Source of the DNA: Kistimonas sp. bin40
GTDB taxonomy: Bacteria > Pseudomonadota > Gammaproteobacteria > Pseudomonadales > Endozoicomonadaceae
DNA length: 64,000 nt
Direction of reading: 5' to 3'
NCBI GenBank assembly: GCA_002238585.1
Contig: MPMQ01000009.1
Coordinates: forward strand, 1-64,000
Shown here: in pieces, positions 57,136 to 64,000 of the stretch
Position numbering within the stretch: position 1 is the first letter of the stretch
Layout of the letters: each line of letters starts with the position of its first letter
Notes under the pieces: generated by a model
What the model saw: only the letters and a program-made list of their open reading frames with translations
What the model was told of the DNA's origin: nothing
Database searches by the model: none
Translations under genes and position numbers: made by a program

Positions 57136-58608
57136 ATGCTACATACGATCACACCTGCGTCCGCCCCCGCCGCAATGGCGCAAGCCGGGCCACCAGAGCG
57201 GGCCGGACACCGCCCGGTCACCAGAGCCATGACAGCTCGCTCAACCCGCCTGGCCGGCCAAACCGGCCGCCCCCCGGATAGCGGCCGGCACAACACTCAT
57301 GCCAACCCGCCGCGCGCATCCCGCAGGCGCAAGAGGCCCACGAAGGTCCCGACCCAGGCGCGCCCCTTTGTCTGCCCACACGAAACCTGCGGCAAACGGT
57401 TCCCACAGAAATACAATCTGAACCTCCACCTGCATACCCATACCGGAGAGCGACCCTATGTTTGCAGTCAGGACGGCTGTAAAAAACGGTTCAATGTGAA
57501 ATCAAACCTGGCCACACACATGAGGTCACACAGTGCAAACCCCAGCTATGTCTGTCCCTGGAAAAATTGCGGCACAAAAATCAGGTACAAGAGCTCGCTG
57601 AAAAGGCATATGTTCATCCATACCGGGGCCCGACCATGGCGCTGCCCGATGGACGACTGCGGCAAAAGTTTCGCCCTGAGCAACTACCTGCACTCTCATC
57701 TGCAATCACACGCTGGAAGAAAAAACTATTCCTGCCTGTGGGAGAACTGCGGCAAGACATTCGTACACGCCAGAACGCGCACCCGGCATATGCATGTGCA
57801 TACCGGGCAAAAGCCCTGTGCCTGTCATTATCCAGGGTGCCATATGAGCTTCTGGTTCCCGTCCCGCCTCAGAGAGCACCAGCGCACCCACACCGGCCAG
57901 AGCCCTTGTGCCGGCCCCCGGCCCCACTGTGACAAAAGGTTTGCACCAAGGTACCGACTCCGGAGTCACACCCGCAGCAAAGACAAGAGCTATCGCTGTC
58001 CGCTTGAGACTTGTGCCTGGCCGTCCCGAGCAGGATCCTCCCTGCGGACACCCCGGCGCCGCCACAGGGACACGGCCTCTTCCCTGTGTCCTGCCCGCAA
58101 GAGCGGGAGGACAGTCTCCCGTAACAAGATGCCCGCAACACGCAGTCAGGTTCGCGCCGGATTCATGCCAGGACGCCGGCCGGCCCGTCCCCGGCGTATC
58201 AGCGGTGCCTCATACAAACAGCGGTCACGCAACAAACGCCCGCGCTGGCTGGCACGCGGGCGACCCAGGCCCGCTGCTGCCCAGCCCCTCACTGCATCCA
58301 TCACCACCGGCCAGCTGAATGGGCGCCTGCCAACAGCCAGCAGCCACAGCAGCCTGCCGGCCCAGGAGATCGCCTCCCGGGGCCACGCAAAGCACTACCG
58401 TTCTGTTATCGCCTGGGTGTCCGGCGGCGTTGTGTATCTTCCATCCAGGCTGCCAGCAGGGGCCGGCAGGCCGCGCCCGGCTGTGCGCAAAGACAGCTCA
58501 TTTCATCGGACACAAGCGGTTGCGCACCTGAACCAACAGCCTGTCCCCGCCCGTAACAAGGGAGAACGGGCCACAGGCGTCCGTCAGTCTGATGACTGCA
58601 ACAGATGA
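57136..58608 (+). CDS. zf30: divergent C2H2 protein, last + strand gene
   Basis: 490-aa protein. ATG at 57136 (GCTGGACATGCCC-ATG-CTACAT) matches family starts; another ATG lies 6 nt upstream in frame. About six good fingers at residues ~77-270 differ in style from the rest (CGKRFPQKYNLNLH, CKKRFNVKSNLATH) and look more like zfA-zfC. The RRRKRP stretch before them is a possible nuclear signal. Two decayed fingers follow, then an Arg-rich linker. Tail [16 protein letters not shown], followed by a 55-residue extension after stop loss, which translates the common spacer text (VRQSDDCNR). Confidence 0.83.
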   Translation: MLHTITPASAPAAMAQAGPPERAGHRPVTRAMTARSTRLAGQTGRPPDSGRHNTHANPPRASRRRKRPTKVPTQARPFVCPHETCGKRFPQKYNLNLHLHTHTGERPYVCSQDGCKKRFNVKSNLATHMRSHSANPSYVCPWKNCGTKIRYKSSLKRHMFIHTGARPWRCPMDDCGKSFALSNYLHSHLQSHAGRKNYSCLWENCGKTFVHARTRTRHMHVHTGQKPCACHYPGCHMSFWFPSRLREHQRTHTGQSPCAGPRPHCDKRFAPRYRLRSHTRSKDKSYRCPLETCAWPSRAGSSLRTPRRRHRDTASSLCPARKSGRTVSRNKMPATRSQVRAGFMPGRRPARPRRISGASYKQRSRNKRPRWLARGRPRPAAAQPLTASITTGQLNGRLPTASSHSSLPAQEIASRGHAKHYRSVIAWVSGGVVYLPSRLPAGAGRPRPAVRKDSSFHRTQAVAHLNQQPVPARNKGERATGVRQSDDCNR

Positions 58609-58616
58609 CGGGGGCT

Positions 58617-59873
58617 CTACAGCCGGTGCCCGGCCGCGCCCGACCGCATGGCGAACCAAGGTCGCGCACCAGCCAGACGGGCAACGGGTGCGCCCCCCCC
58701 GGTGGTACGACCTGCCGGGCTGGCCACCAATAGCCCAGTACGCCATGGCTGTGACAGAGGGCAGATTTGTCTGGCCCTGGCAGCTGTCCCCGGTTGTGCG
58801 GTCTGCCGCCCCCGTCCTCCTTGTCCTTCCTTGCGTTGCCGCCGATGACGCTGATATTCCTGCATGGGTAGCCAGGCGCTGATTGCCAGGCTGTCTTGCC
58901 GGACAGGAGCTGGCCTGGGCGCCGCCCGGCTGCGAGTAGCCGGACGTTTCCGCCGCCTGATGTCCGGTGCAACTACCGGGCCGACGTCTGGCTTCGCACC
59001 CAGCCCGGACGCGTCTGCAACAGGGCATCGCCCCTGCCTGTGCAGGATCTCTTTTTTTACAAAAACTGGTGCATCCTCCGTATATGAGCGGACCTGGGTG
59101 CGGGCTCTACTGTGGATGCGCATATGCCGTTCCAGATTCTTTTTCCGATTGAAGGCTTGTCTACAGCCCTCCTGTGAACAGACAAAGGGCTTTTCTTCCT
59201 GATGGCAAAGCCGGTGCAACCTCAGGCCACCACCTTGGGAAAATCGTTTGCCACAGTCCTCGTAGGTACAAACAAAGGCCCTGGCGCCGCTATGAAGATA
59301 CAAGTGGGATCGCAGGCTGGCGGACTGGGCGAACTTTTTACCGCAGTTCTCGTGGGAACAGACAAAGGGCTTTTCGCGGGTATGGGAGCGCACATGCTCC
59401 CTCATGTTTCCCGCTGTCGAAAATAGCCTGGCGCAGCCCTCCACTGGACAGACAAAGGGCTTTTCCCGTGCGTGGGTGCGCAAGTGCGATTTGAGTCCGC
59501 TCGATTGCACAAACCGTTTGTCGCAGTCCGCGCGGGGACAGACAAAAGGCTTTTCGCCGGTATGAAGACGCCAGTGCTCCTTCAGGTTGCTCGCCATCGT
59601 AAATCGCTTGCCGCACCCTTCGTATGGACAGGCAAAGGGCTTTTCTCCAGTATGCGAGCGCAGATGGACTACCAGCGTGCTGGTATAGGCAAACAGCCTG
59701 TCGCAGCCCTCCCATGGACAGACCTGTCTCTTTAGCAATGTGCGGCAGCGCGGGGGTCTGGCCGGACGGACACGCCTGCGTCCTCCTGACACGGACGGCT
59801 CCTTCGACCTTGCCGTTGCCAGCGGACACAATCGCGACCTTCGGTGACCTGTTCTTTGGGAAACCCTGTGCAT
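58617..59873 (-). CDS. zfA: 7-finger C2H2 protein, opposite strand
   Basis: 418-aa protein from ATG at 59873, chosen because GAGG lies 6 nt upstream and because MHR...RTGHRRSRL resembles the zfC start; the frame is open for 16 more codons to a GTG at 59921. A basic RRRVRPAR stretch precedes seven intact fingers at residues ~52-260, mostly CGKRF/CDKRF type. The C-terminal ~150 residues are Arg/Gln/Ala-rich with no SVIAWVSGG tail and no clear LLRPW motif. Convergent with zf30, 8 nt between the stops. Confidence 0.78.
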
Positions 59874-60034
59874 CAGAAACCTCGCAGAACCCATCAGTAG
59901 CGGGGGTTGGACCGCCGGCACAGTCTGTGTGTCCCGGCAGCCAACCAGACTGTCAGCCCGGCCATGCAGCCACGGACCTGTAACCGGCGACAGTCTTGTC
60001 TGTGTCTATGACATCCAGCGCCCTGCCTGCCCGC

Positions 60035-61744
60035 TCAGCGCACGAAATTTTCACGTCGGGTCCCGTCCAGAAGAAGGTCCCGGAAAAAAGCGTCTGCCTC
60101 CTCAGCCGATGGTGCTGGCACAAGGTCTTCGGGCACTGCGCCTGCGCTGTGCCATGGCCGCAACAACAAGAGGCGTTCCTCCTCGTTGAGCGGCAACAGC
60201 GCCTGGCTCATGACGCCATCACCAGCAAGCCTCGCTTGTGCCAGGCACTGCAACTCCTCCCAGGAAACCGACAGCGCGGGGAGCAGGGCGTCAGGTGCCA
60301 GCCATGGGCCAGCTGACATCTGATACGGCTCGCCTGCCCCCGTCCTTTCGTCGAACGGCCTCCCCTGCTGGCTCGCTCTGCGGGCCTGGCCACAGCGGCC
60401 ATCCCCCCCGGCACGGGTGCCGAGCGCAAAGGGCTGCGACACTTCCCCGCTACGCGTGTGCACCGATCCTTGCAAGCGGCTGCCCGGGGCAACCATGCTG
60501 TCACCACCGGGTCCCGCACAAGCTGAAGCTGAAGTTTTGTTGCTGTGGGGCCTGTGCGGATGCCGATACCAGTCGGTTGTTTGTCTGAGGACAGTTCCAC
60601 AGCCGTCAAGCCCGCACACACAGCGGAAGCTTTTGTGAAGATGCCGGTGAGCTGTCTGGTTTCCGGATTGGCCAAACCGCTCCGGGCAGTTGTCGCAGGG
60701 ACAGACAAAGCGGTTTTCTCTGGCCCTGGTATGAATACGCCGGTGCGCAATCATGTTGCTGGCACGAACGAATCGCCGGGCACAGCCCTCCTGCGGGCAC
60801 ACAAAGGGTCTTTCTCCGGTATGGGTGCGCAGGTGCCGTGTCAGTTCCAGCTTGTTGACGAGCTTTTTTCCACAGTTTTCATAGGGACAGACATGGCACT
60901 TCTCTCCTGTGTGGCGACGCTTGTGCATTGCCAGACTCTTTGGTTGGACAAACCGTTTCGCACAACCCTCGTAGGGACAGATACAGCGCTTTTCTCCCGT
61001 GTGGCAATACATATGCGATGCCAGACTCTCCAGGTTGAAATAGGTTTTGTGGCACCCCTCGTAGAGACAGGCAAAAGGCTTTTCTCGCGTGTGAAAACGC
61101 CTGTGCACTACCAGACCGCCTGACTGGGAAAACTTTTTTCCGCACCCCGGCCAGCAACAGACAAAAGGCTTTTCTCCCGTGTGCAGACGCAGGTGCAATG
61201 TCCGCACGCCGGCCCGGGTAAACCGTTTGCCGCAGTTCTCGTAAGGACAGGCAAAGCGTCTTTCTCCGCTATGCGTGCCCATATGCGTTTTCAGACGACT
61301 CTTTACGAAAAACCGTCTTGCGCAGCTTTCCCATGGGCAGATCAGGCAATTTTCACCCGTGTGGCTACGCACGTGCGCTGTCAGGGAGACCGGATGGGCA
61401 TAGTGTTTGCCGCAACTCTCGTAAGGGCAGGCATACGGCTTGTGCCCCCTGCTGCCATACCGGTGCTCCTTGAGCCGACGCGCGCTGTCCAACGGCTGTT
61501 CGCCATTTTGTTGTGCGCAGGCAGGAAGTGTTTTCCTGGTTTTACGGCCGCGCCTATGGCCGCTTCCCCCGCAGCCGTGTGCCGTCCCTTTTTTACAGGC
61601 TGGATGAGGGCTGTCTTCTTTGATAGCAGCAGCGTGCCAGACACCCCCGCCTTCCCCTGCACGCACAAGCCCTGCCTTTCTTGCTGACGACAGCCGGCGC
61701 GATTGCGGCCTGGCGTGATGCGTTTTTGTCTTGGGTACGAGCAT
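60035..61744 (-). CDS. zfB: 10-finger C2H2 protein with LLRPW C-terminal module
   Basis: 569-aa protein. ATG at 61744 (MLVPKTKTHHARPQ) preferred over an open upstream extension because it resembles the zfC start; GAG lies 6 nt upstream. Arg-rich N-terminus with RRGRKTRK. Ten fingers at residues ~105-410, the last with odd spacing (WYRHPHRPH). The ~80-residue end reads LSVSWEELQCLAQARLAGD, then EEERLLLLRPWHSAG and PEDLVPAPSAEEADAFFRDL: an acidic, probably helical module shared with zfC. Function unknown; acidic helices can recruit transcription factors, but this is speculation. Confidence 0.83.
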   Translation of the reverse strand: MLVPKTKTHHARPQSRRLSSARKAGLVRAGEGGGVWHAAAIKEDSPHPACKKGTAHGCGGSGHRRGRKTRKTLPACAQQNGEQPLDSARRLKEHRYGSRGHKPYACPYESCGKHYAHPVSLTAHVRSHTGENCLICPWESCARRFFVKSRLKTHMGTHSGERRFACPYENCGKRFTRAGVRTLHLRLHTGEKPFVCCWPGCGKKFSQSGGLVVHRRFHTREKPFACLYEGCHKTYFNLESLASHMYCHTGEKRCICPYEGCAKRFVQPKSLAMHKRRHTGEKCHVCPYENCGKKLVNKLELTRHLRTHTGERPFVCPQEGCARRFVRASNMIAHRRIHTRARENRFVCPCDNCPERFGQSGNQTAHRHLHKSFRCVCGLDGCGTVLRQTTDWYRHPHRPHSNKTSASACAGPGGDSMVAPGSRLQGSVHTRSGEVSQPFALGTRAGGDGRCGQARRASQQGRPFDERTGAGEPYQMSAGPWLAPDALLPALSVSWEELQCLAQARLAGDGVMSQALLPLNEEERLLLLRPWHSAGAVPEDLVPAPSAEEADAFFRDLLLDGTRRENFVR

Positions 61745-61918
61745 CGGAGACTCAACGAATAACCGGTTGTAACCCTGGGACAGCAGCCAGGCCCCTATGA
61801 CACCCGCCAACCAACACCCCTGTCGGCTTTGCTGTCCAGATCCTGGCGCGCGCCTGAGGCTTTTGCTCCCGCAGCATTGCGGCAACAGGCGCGCACAAGA
61901 CGCCCGCCACCTGCTGTT

Positions 61919-63622
61919 TCAGCGCGCTTCAACCGTCTGCGCCCGGGCCCGCGCCATGGCAGACGCATGGCTGCCAGCACGGGTTCGCGCTGGCAGTCGC
62001 GGCCAGGGCTGGCTGATATTCTCAGCCGGGGGTAATACCCACAGATCCCGGGACAACACCTGCGCGCTTTCCCATGGTCGCCGAAGCAGGGGCTGCATCG
62101 CCTCAGCCAGTGCCTGCTGCGGGCTGCGTATAACAGAATCGGTACAGGCCCTTGCCTGTCCCAGACGCTGCAACTCCTCCTGGGACAGCCGCAGCAGCGG
62201 AAGCAGGACGCCAGGCCCCTGCGCTGGCAGCGGTTGTGGTGCGCCCGGTGGCATGGCTGGCGCCTTTGCTTCGCCAGCCAGTCTTGCGGTCGTACGCCCC
62301 CACCGGGTACAGCTGCCTGACTTTCTCAGCGAGGTTCTGGCCCTGACATAGCCTGGCCCTGGCACAGCGAACCTCGGCGGCGGTGCGGGCCGCTCGCCAA
62401 TCCCGCCCTTTTTCCCCGGTGCGCGCACATATTCTGCGGGGCCGGTTGCCTCGCCATACTGACACCTGGCCGGCGCCGACCCCGGGTCTGGCACCTGTCT
62501 GGTCTGTGCAGTGAATGCGTATGGAGCAGTACCGGTCGGCTTGAGCCCTGTGTTCTTGTGCGCACTCCCAAGGCACGCAAACCGGACCCTGTGGTGGCAC
62601 CGATGAACGGCCATATCAGCGGGTTGGGCGAACTTTGTCCCACAGCCTGCACAGAGGCAGATCAGGGGCTTTTCTCTCCCGTGACGAAGCTCGTGTATTT
62701 TCAGGGCGCTGGACTGGGCGAAGTGTTTCCCGCAGCCCTGGTATGAGCAGGCAAAGGGCTTTTCTCCCGTGTGGCGACGCAGGTGCACATTCACGTTGCT
62801 CATGGTAGAAAACTTCGTGTCGCAACCTTCCCATGGGCAGGCAAAAGGCTTTTCTCCGGTATGGCTACGCAGGTGCACAACCAGACCCGCTGAACGGACA
62901 AACTGTCTTGCGCAATCCTCGTAGGGGCAGGGCTCAGACTTTTTTCCCACATGAACATACGACACGTGCATTCTGACGCCGCTCCGGGAAGAGAGCCGCT
63001 TGCCACACGCCTCCCACGGACAGACAAATACCTTTTTTTCGGCGTGTGCCGCCTGCCAGTGCACGGTCAAGCTCCCTGACTGGGTGAACCGTCTTGCGCA
63101 ACCCTTGTAGGGACAGCTAAAGGGCCTTTCTCCCGTGTGGATGCGCCGATGCGCTCTCAGCACGTTGGAGCGGGTGAACAGTTTGCCACAGCCCTCCCAG
63201 CGACAGACAAAGGGTCTTTCTCCGCTGTGCAGACGCAAGTGCGCTGTCAGAGACTCTGGCTGGCCGAACCGGCTGGCACAACCCTCCCAGGGACAGACAA
63301 GAGGCTTTTCTCCCGTATGGGTGCGTAGATGCAATCTCAGCCTCCTGGGCCCGATGAACTGTTTTCCACAATCCTCACGGGTGCAGACAAAGGGCTTGGC
63401 TCTGCTACGACGCCGCATCGACTGCCTGCTGTTCTGACTACCCGGATCTGTGGCTGCCACCGCTTTTTTACAGTCGGGACGAGGGCTCATCCCCCCTTGC
63501 CTGGCAGCAGAGTACCGTCGGACGCGCCGCCTTTTTCCTGTTATGGGAAGCCCGTCCCCGGGTTCGGGCGAGCGGCGGCCAAGCCGCGTCTTGTGATCTG
63601 TTCTGGCAGGTGGTACGTGCAT
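61919..63622 (-). CDS. zfC: 9-finger C2H2 protein with LLRPW-like module
   Basis: 567-aa protein. ATG at 63622 (MHVPPARTDHKTRLGRR) aligns with the zfB start; the frame stays open to the window edge but the upstream part overlaps zfD. Basic clusters GKRRRVRRY and MRRRSRAK precede nine fingers at residues ~80-350; two have H-X4-H spacing. The C-terminal module reads LRLSQEELQRLGQARACTD, then LLRRPWESAQVLSRDLW, in the same order as zfB, followed by ~45 further residues. No SVIAWVSGG tail. Confidence 0.82.
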   Translation of the reverse strand: MHVPPARTDHKTRLGRRSPEPGDGLPITGKRRRVRRYSAARQGGMSPRPDCKKAVAATDPGSQNSRQSMRRRSRAKPFVCTREDCGKQFIGPRRLRLHLRTHTGEKPLVCPWEGCASRFGQPESLTAHLRLHSGERPFVCRWEGCGKLFTRSNVLRAHRRIHTGERPFSCPYKGCARRFTQSGSLTVHWQAAHAEKKVFVCPWEACGKRLSSRSGVRMHVSYVHVGKKSEPCPYEDCARQFVRSAGLVVHLRSHTGEKPFACPWEGCDTKFSTMSNVNVHLRRHTGEKPFACSYQGCGKHFAQSSALKIHELRHGREKPLICLCAGCGTKFAQPADMAVHRCHHRVRFACLGSAHKNTGLKPTGTAPYAFTAQTRQVPDPGSAPARCQYGEATGPAEYVRAPGKKGGIGERPAPPPRFAVPGPGYVRARTSLRKSGSCTRWGRTTARLAGEAKAPAMPPGAPQPLPAQGPGVLLPLLRLSQEELQRLGQARACTDSVIRSPQQALAEAMQPLLRRPWESAQVLSRDLWVLPPAENISQPWPRLPARTRAGSHASAMARARAQTVEAR

Positions 63623-63746
63623 CGGAATGGGGTCGCTGACCAATAGCAGGGCCTGGACACCAGGCACAATCTGTCTGAGGCCCCGCAGCTGACAACCTCG
63701 ACGCTGTTTCCATCCAGGTACACCAGGCACAGACCGCCCGTGGAAA

Positions 63747-64000
63747 CTACGGGGTCTGTGTATCCGGGCCTTGCCATGGCCGCAGGAGTAAAGGGCGCAA
63801 TACAGCGTCCAGCACCAGCGGCGCGGGTGTCGCCAGCCATGGCATCGGACAACGTAGCTCTTCATCCAGGAGCAACAGGACCAGCAGCTGCCCTTCATAC
63901 TGCTGCTGCCGGCCGCACCGCACCTTTTGTGCCGCAGGAGTGCTCCAGGATTCAGACCCGCGTGTCTGAACAGTACTGCGTTGCCCTTCAGCAGCGGCAC
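63747..64000 (-). CDS. zfD: C-terminal end of a further - strand family member
   Basis: Partial gene entering from the right edge. One frame (codon phase ending at 63749) reads QQQYEGQLLVLLLLDEELR and then LVLDAVLRPLLLRPWQGPD before TAG at 63747-63749. The LLLRPW matches the zfB module. This frame overlaps the upstream extension of zfC, and it looks more protein-like than that extension. Fingers, if any, lie outside the window. Confidence 0.5.
   Translation of the reverse strand, partial: AAAEGQRSTVQTRGSESWSTPAAQKVRCGRQQQYEGQLLVLLLLDEELRCPMPWLATPAPLVLDAVLRPLLLRPWQGPDTQTP

Noticed and set aside
59922..60034. Possible leader dyad for zfA like those of the + genes
   Set aside because: Text such as GACTGTC and GGTTACAGG occurs, but there is no symmetric pair at a consistent distance, and zfB and zfC show nothing comparable.
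339..63371. Very many long antisense or alternate-frame open frames with a 30-residue period (for example SxxRMDRQRVFLxSG-like text on the - strand)
   Set aside because: They are mirror images of the finger repeats: the conserved codons for TGEKPFVC and CGRSF leave other frames open. They follow the finger period exactly and have no start or leader of their own.
63623..64000. N-terminal extension of zfC to the window edge
   Set aside because: The extension is rich in Cys, Trp and Arg without similarity to zfB, while another frame there reads as the zfD tail. The ATG at 63622 aligns with zfB.

Overview
The window is almost entirely one gene family. It is a 64-kb array of about 34 intronless genes for C2H2 zinc-finger proteins. 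I see no metabolic, ribosomal, transposase or tRNA gene. Thirty genes (here zf1-zf30) run head to tail on the + strand from 23 to 58608. Three complete genes (zfA, zfB, zfC) and the tail of a fourth (zfD) run on the - strand from 58617 to the right edge. zf30 and zfA are convergent with only 8 bases between them.

A typical + strand gene has six parts. (1) A leader with a two-part dyad: CTTGATCAAG, then GTGAC-N5/6-GTCAC, usually followed by a GGCGGATA-like box. (2) A GCACTCCAA box. (3) A CACCGGACACCCCTATGCTGCAC-like start region; its GGA is the only ribosome-binding-site candidate. (4) A 30-70 residue Ser/Thr/Pro/Arg-rich N-terminus. (5) Usually 6-22 TFIIIA/GLI-type fingers, C-X4-C-X12-H-X3/4-H, with a 30-residue (90-nt) period and TGEKPF linkers. 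(6) A low-complexity linker and a tail module around [16 protein letters not shown], ending at a TAG in the context CTGTAGCAGGAGAC. The - strand genes have the same fingers but no such tail. zfB and zfC share a different C-terminal module, (L/V)SxEELQxLxQAR followed by LLRPW.

Organism: uncertain. Evidence for a bacterium is the lack of introns, close packing, GTG in place of ATG at the homologous start of zf2 and zf3, a GAGG-6nt-ATG start for zfA, and hairpins resembling IS200/IS605 ends. TFIIIA-like finger arrays are a eukaryotic protein type, so my working idea is a host-associated bacterium that makes eukaryote-like nuclear effectors; Endozoicomonas-type symbionts are one candidate from general knowledge, not shown here. 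A compact eukaryotic tandem array is the main alternative.

Layout: 1-8.6 kb is a duplicated two-gene unit (long zf1/zf3, short zf2/zf4). From 8.6 to 58.6 kb are single-gene units zf5-zf30, with recent pairs such as zf24/zf25. From 58.6 to 64 kb is the opposite-strand subfamily. About a third of the + genes are damaged near the 3' end (zf2, zf4, zf5, zf8, zf19, zf24, zf27, zf29), and zf10 is split at its 5' end. This is a birth-and-death pattern. Whole finger blocks are duplicated inside genes while the DNA-contact residues differ from finger to finger. The proteins would be expected to bind DNA, presumably in a host nucleus; that is inference.
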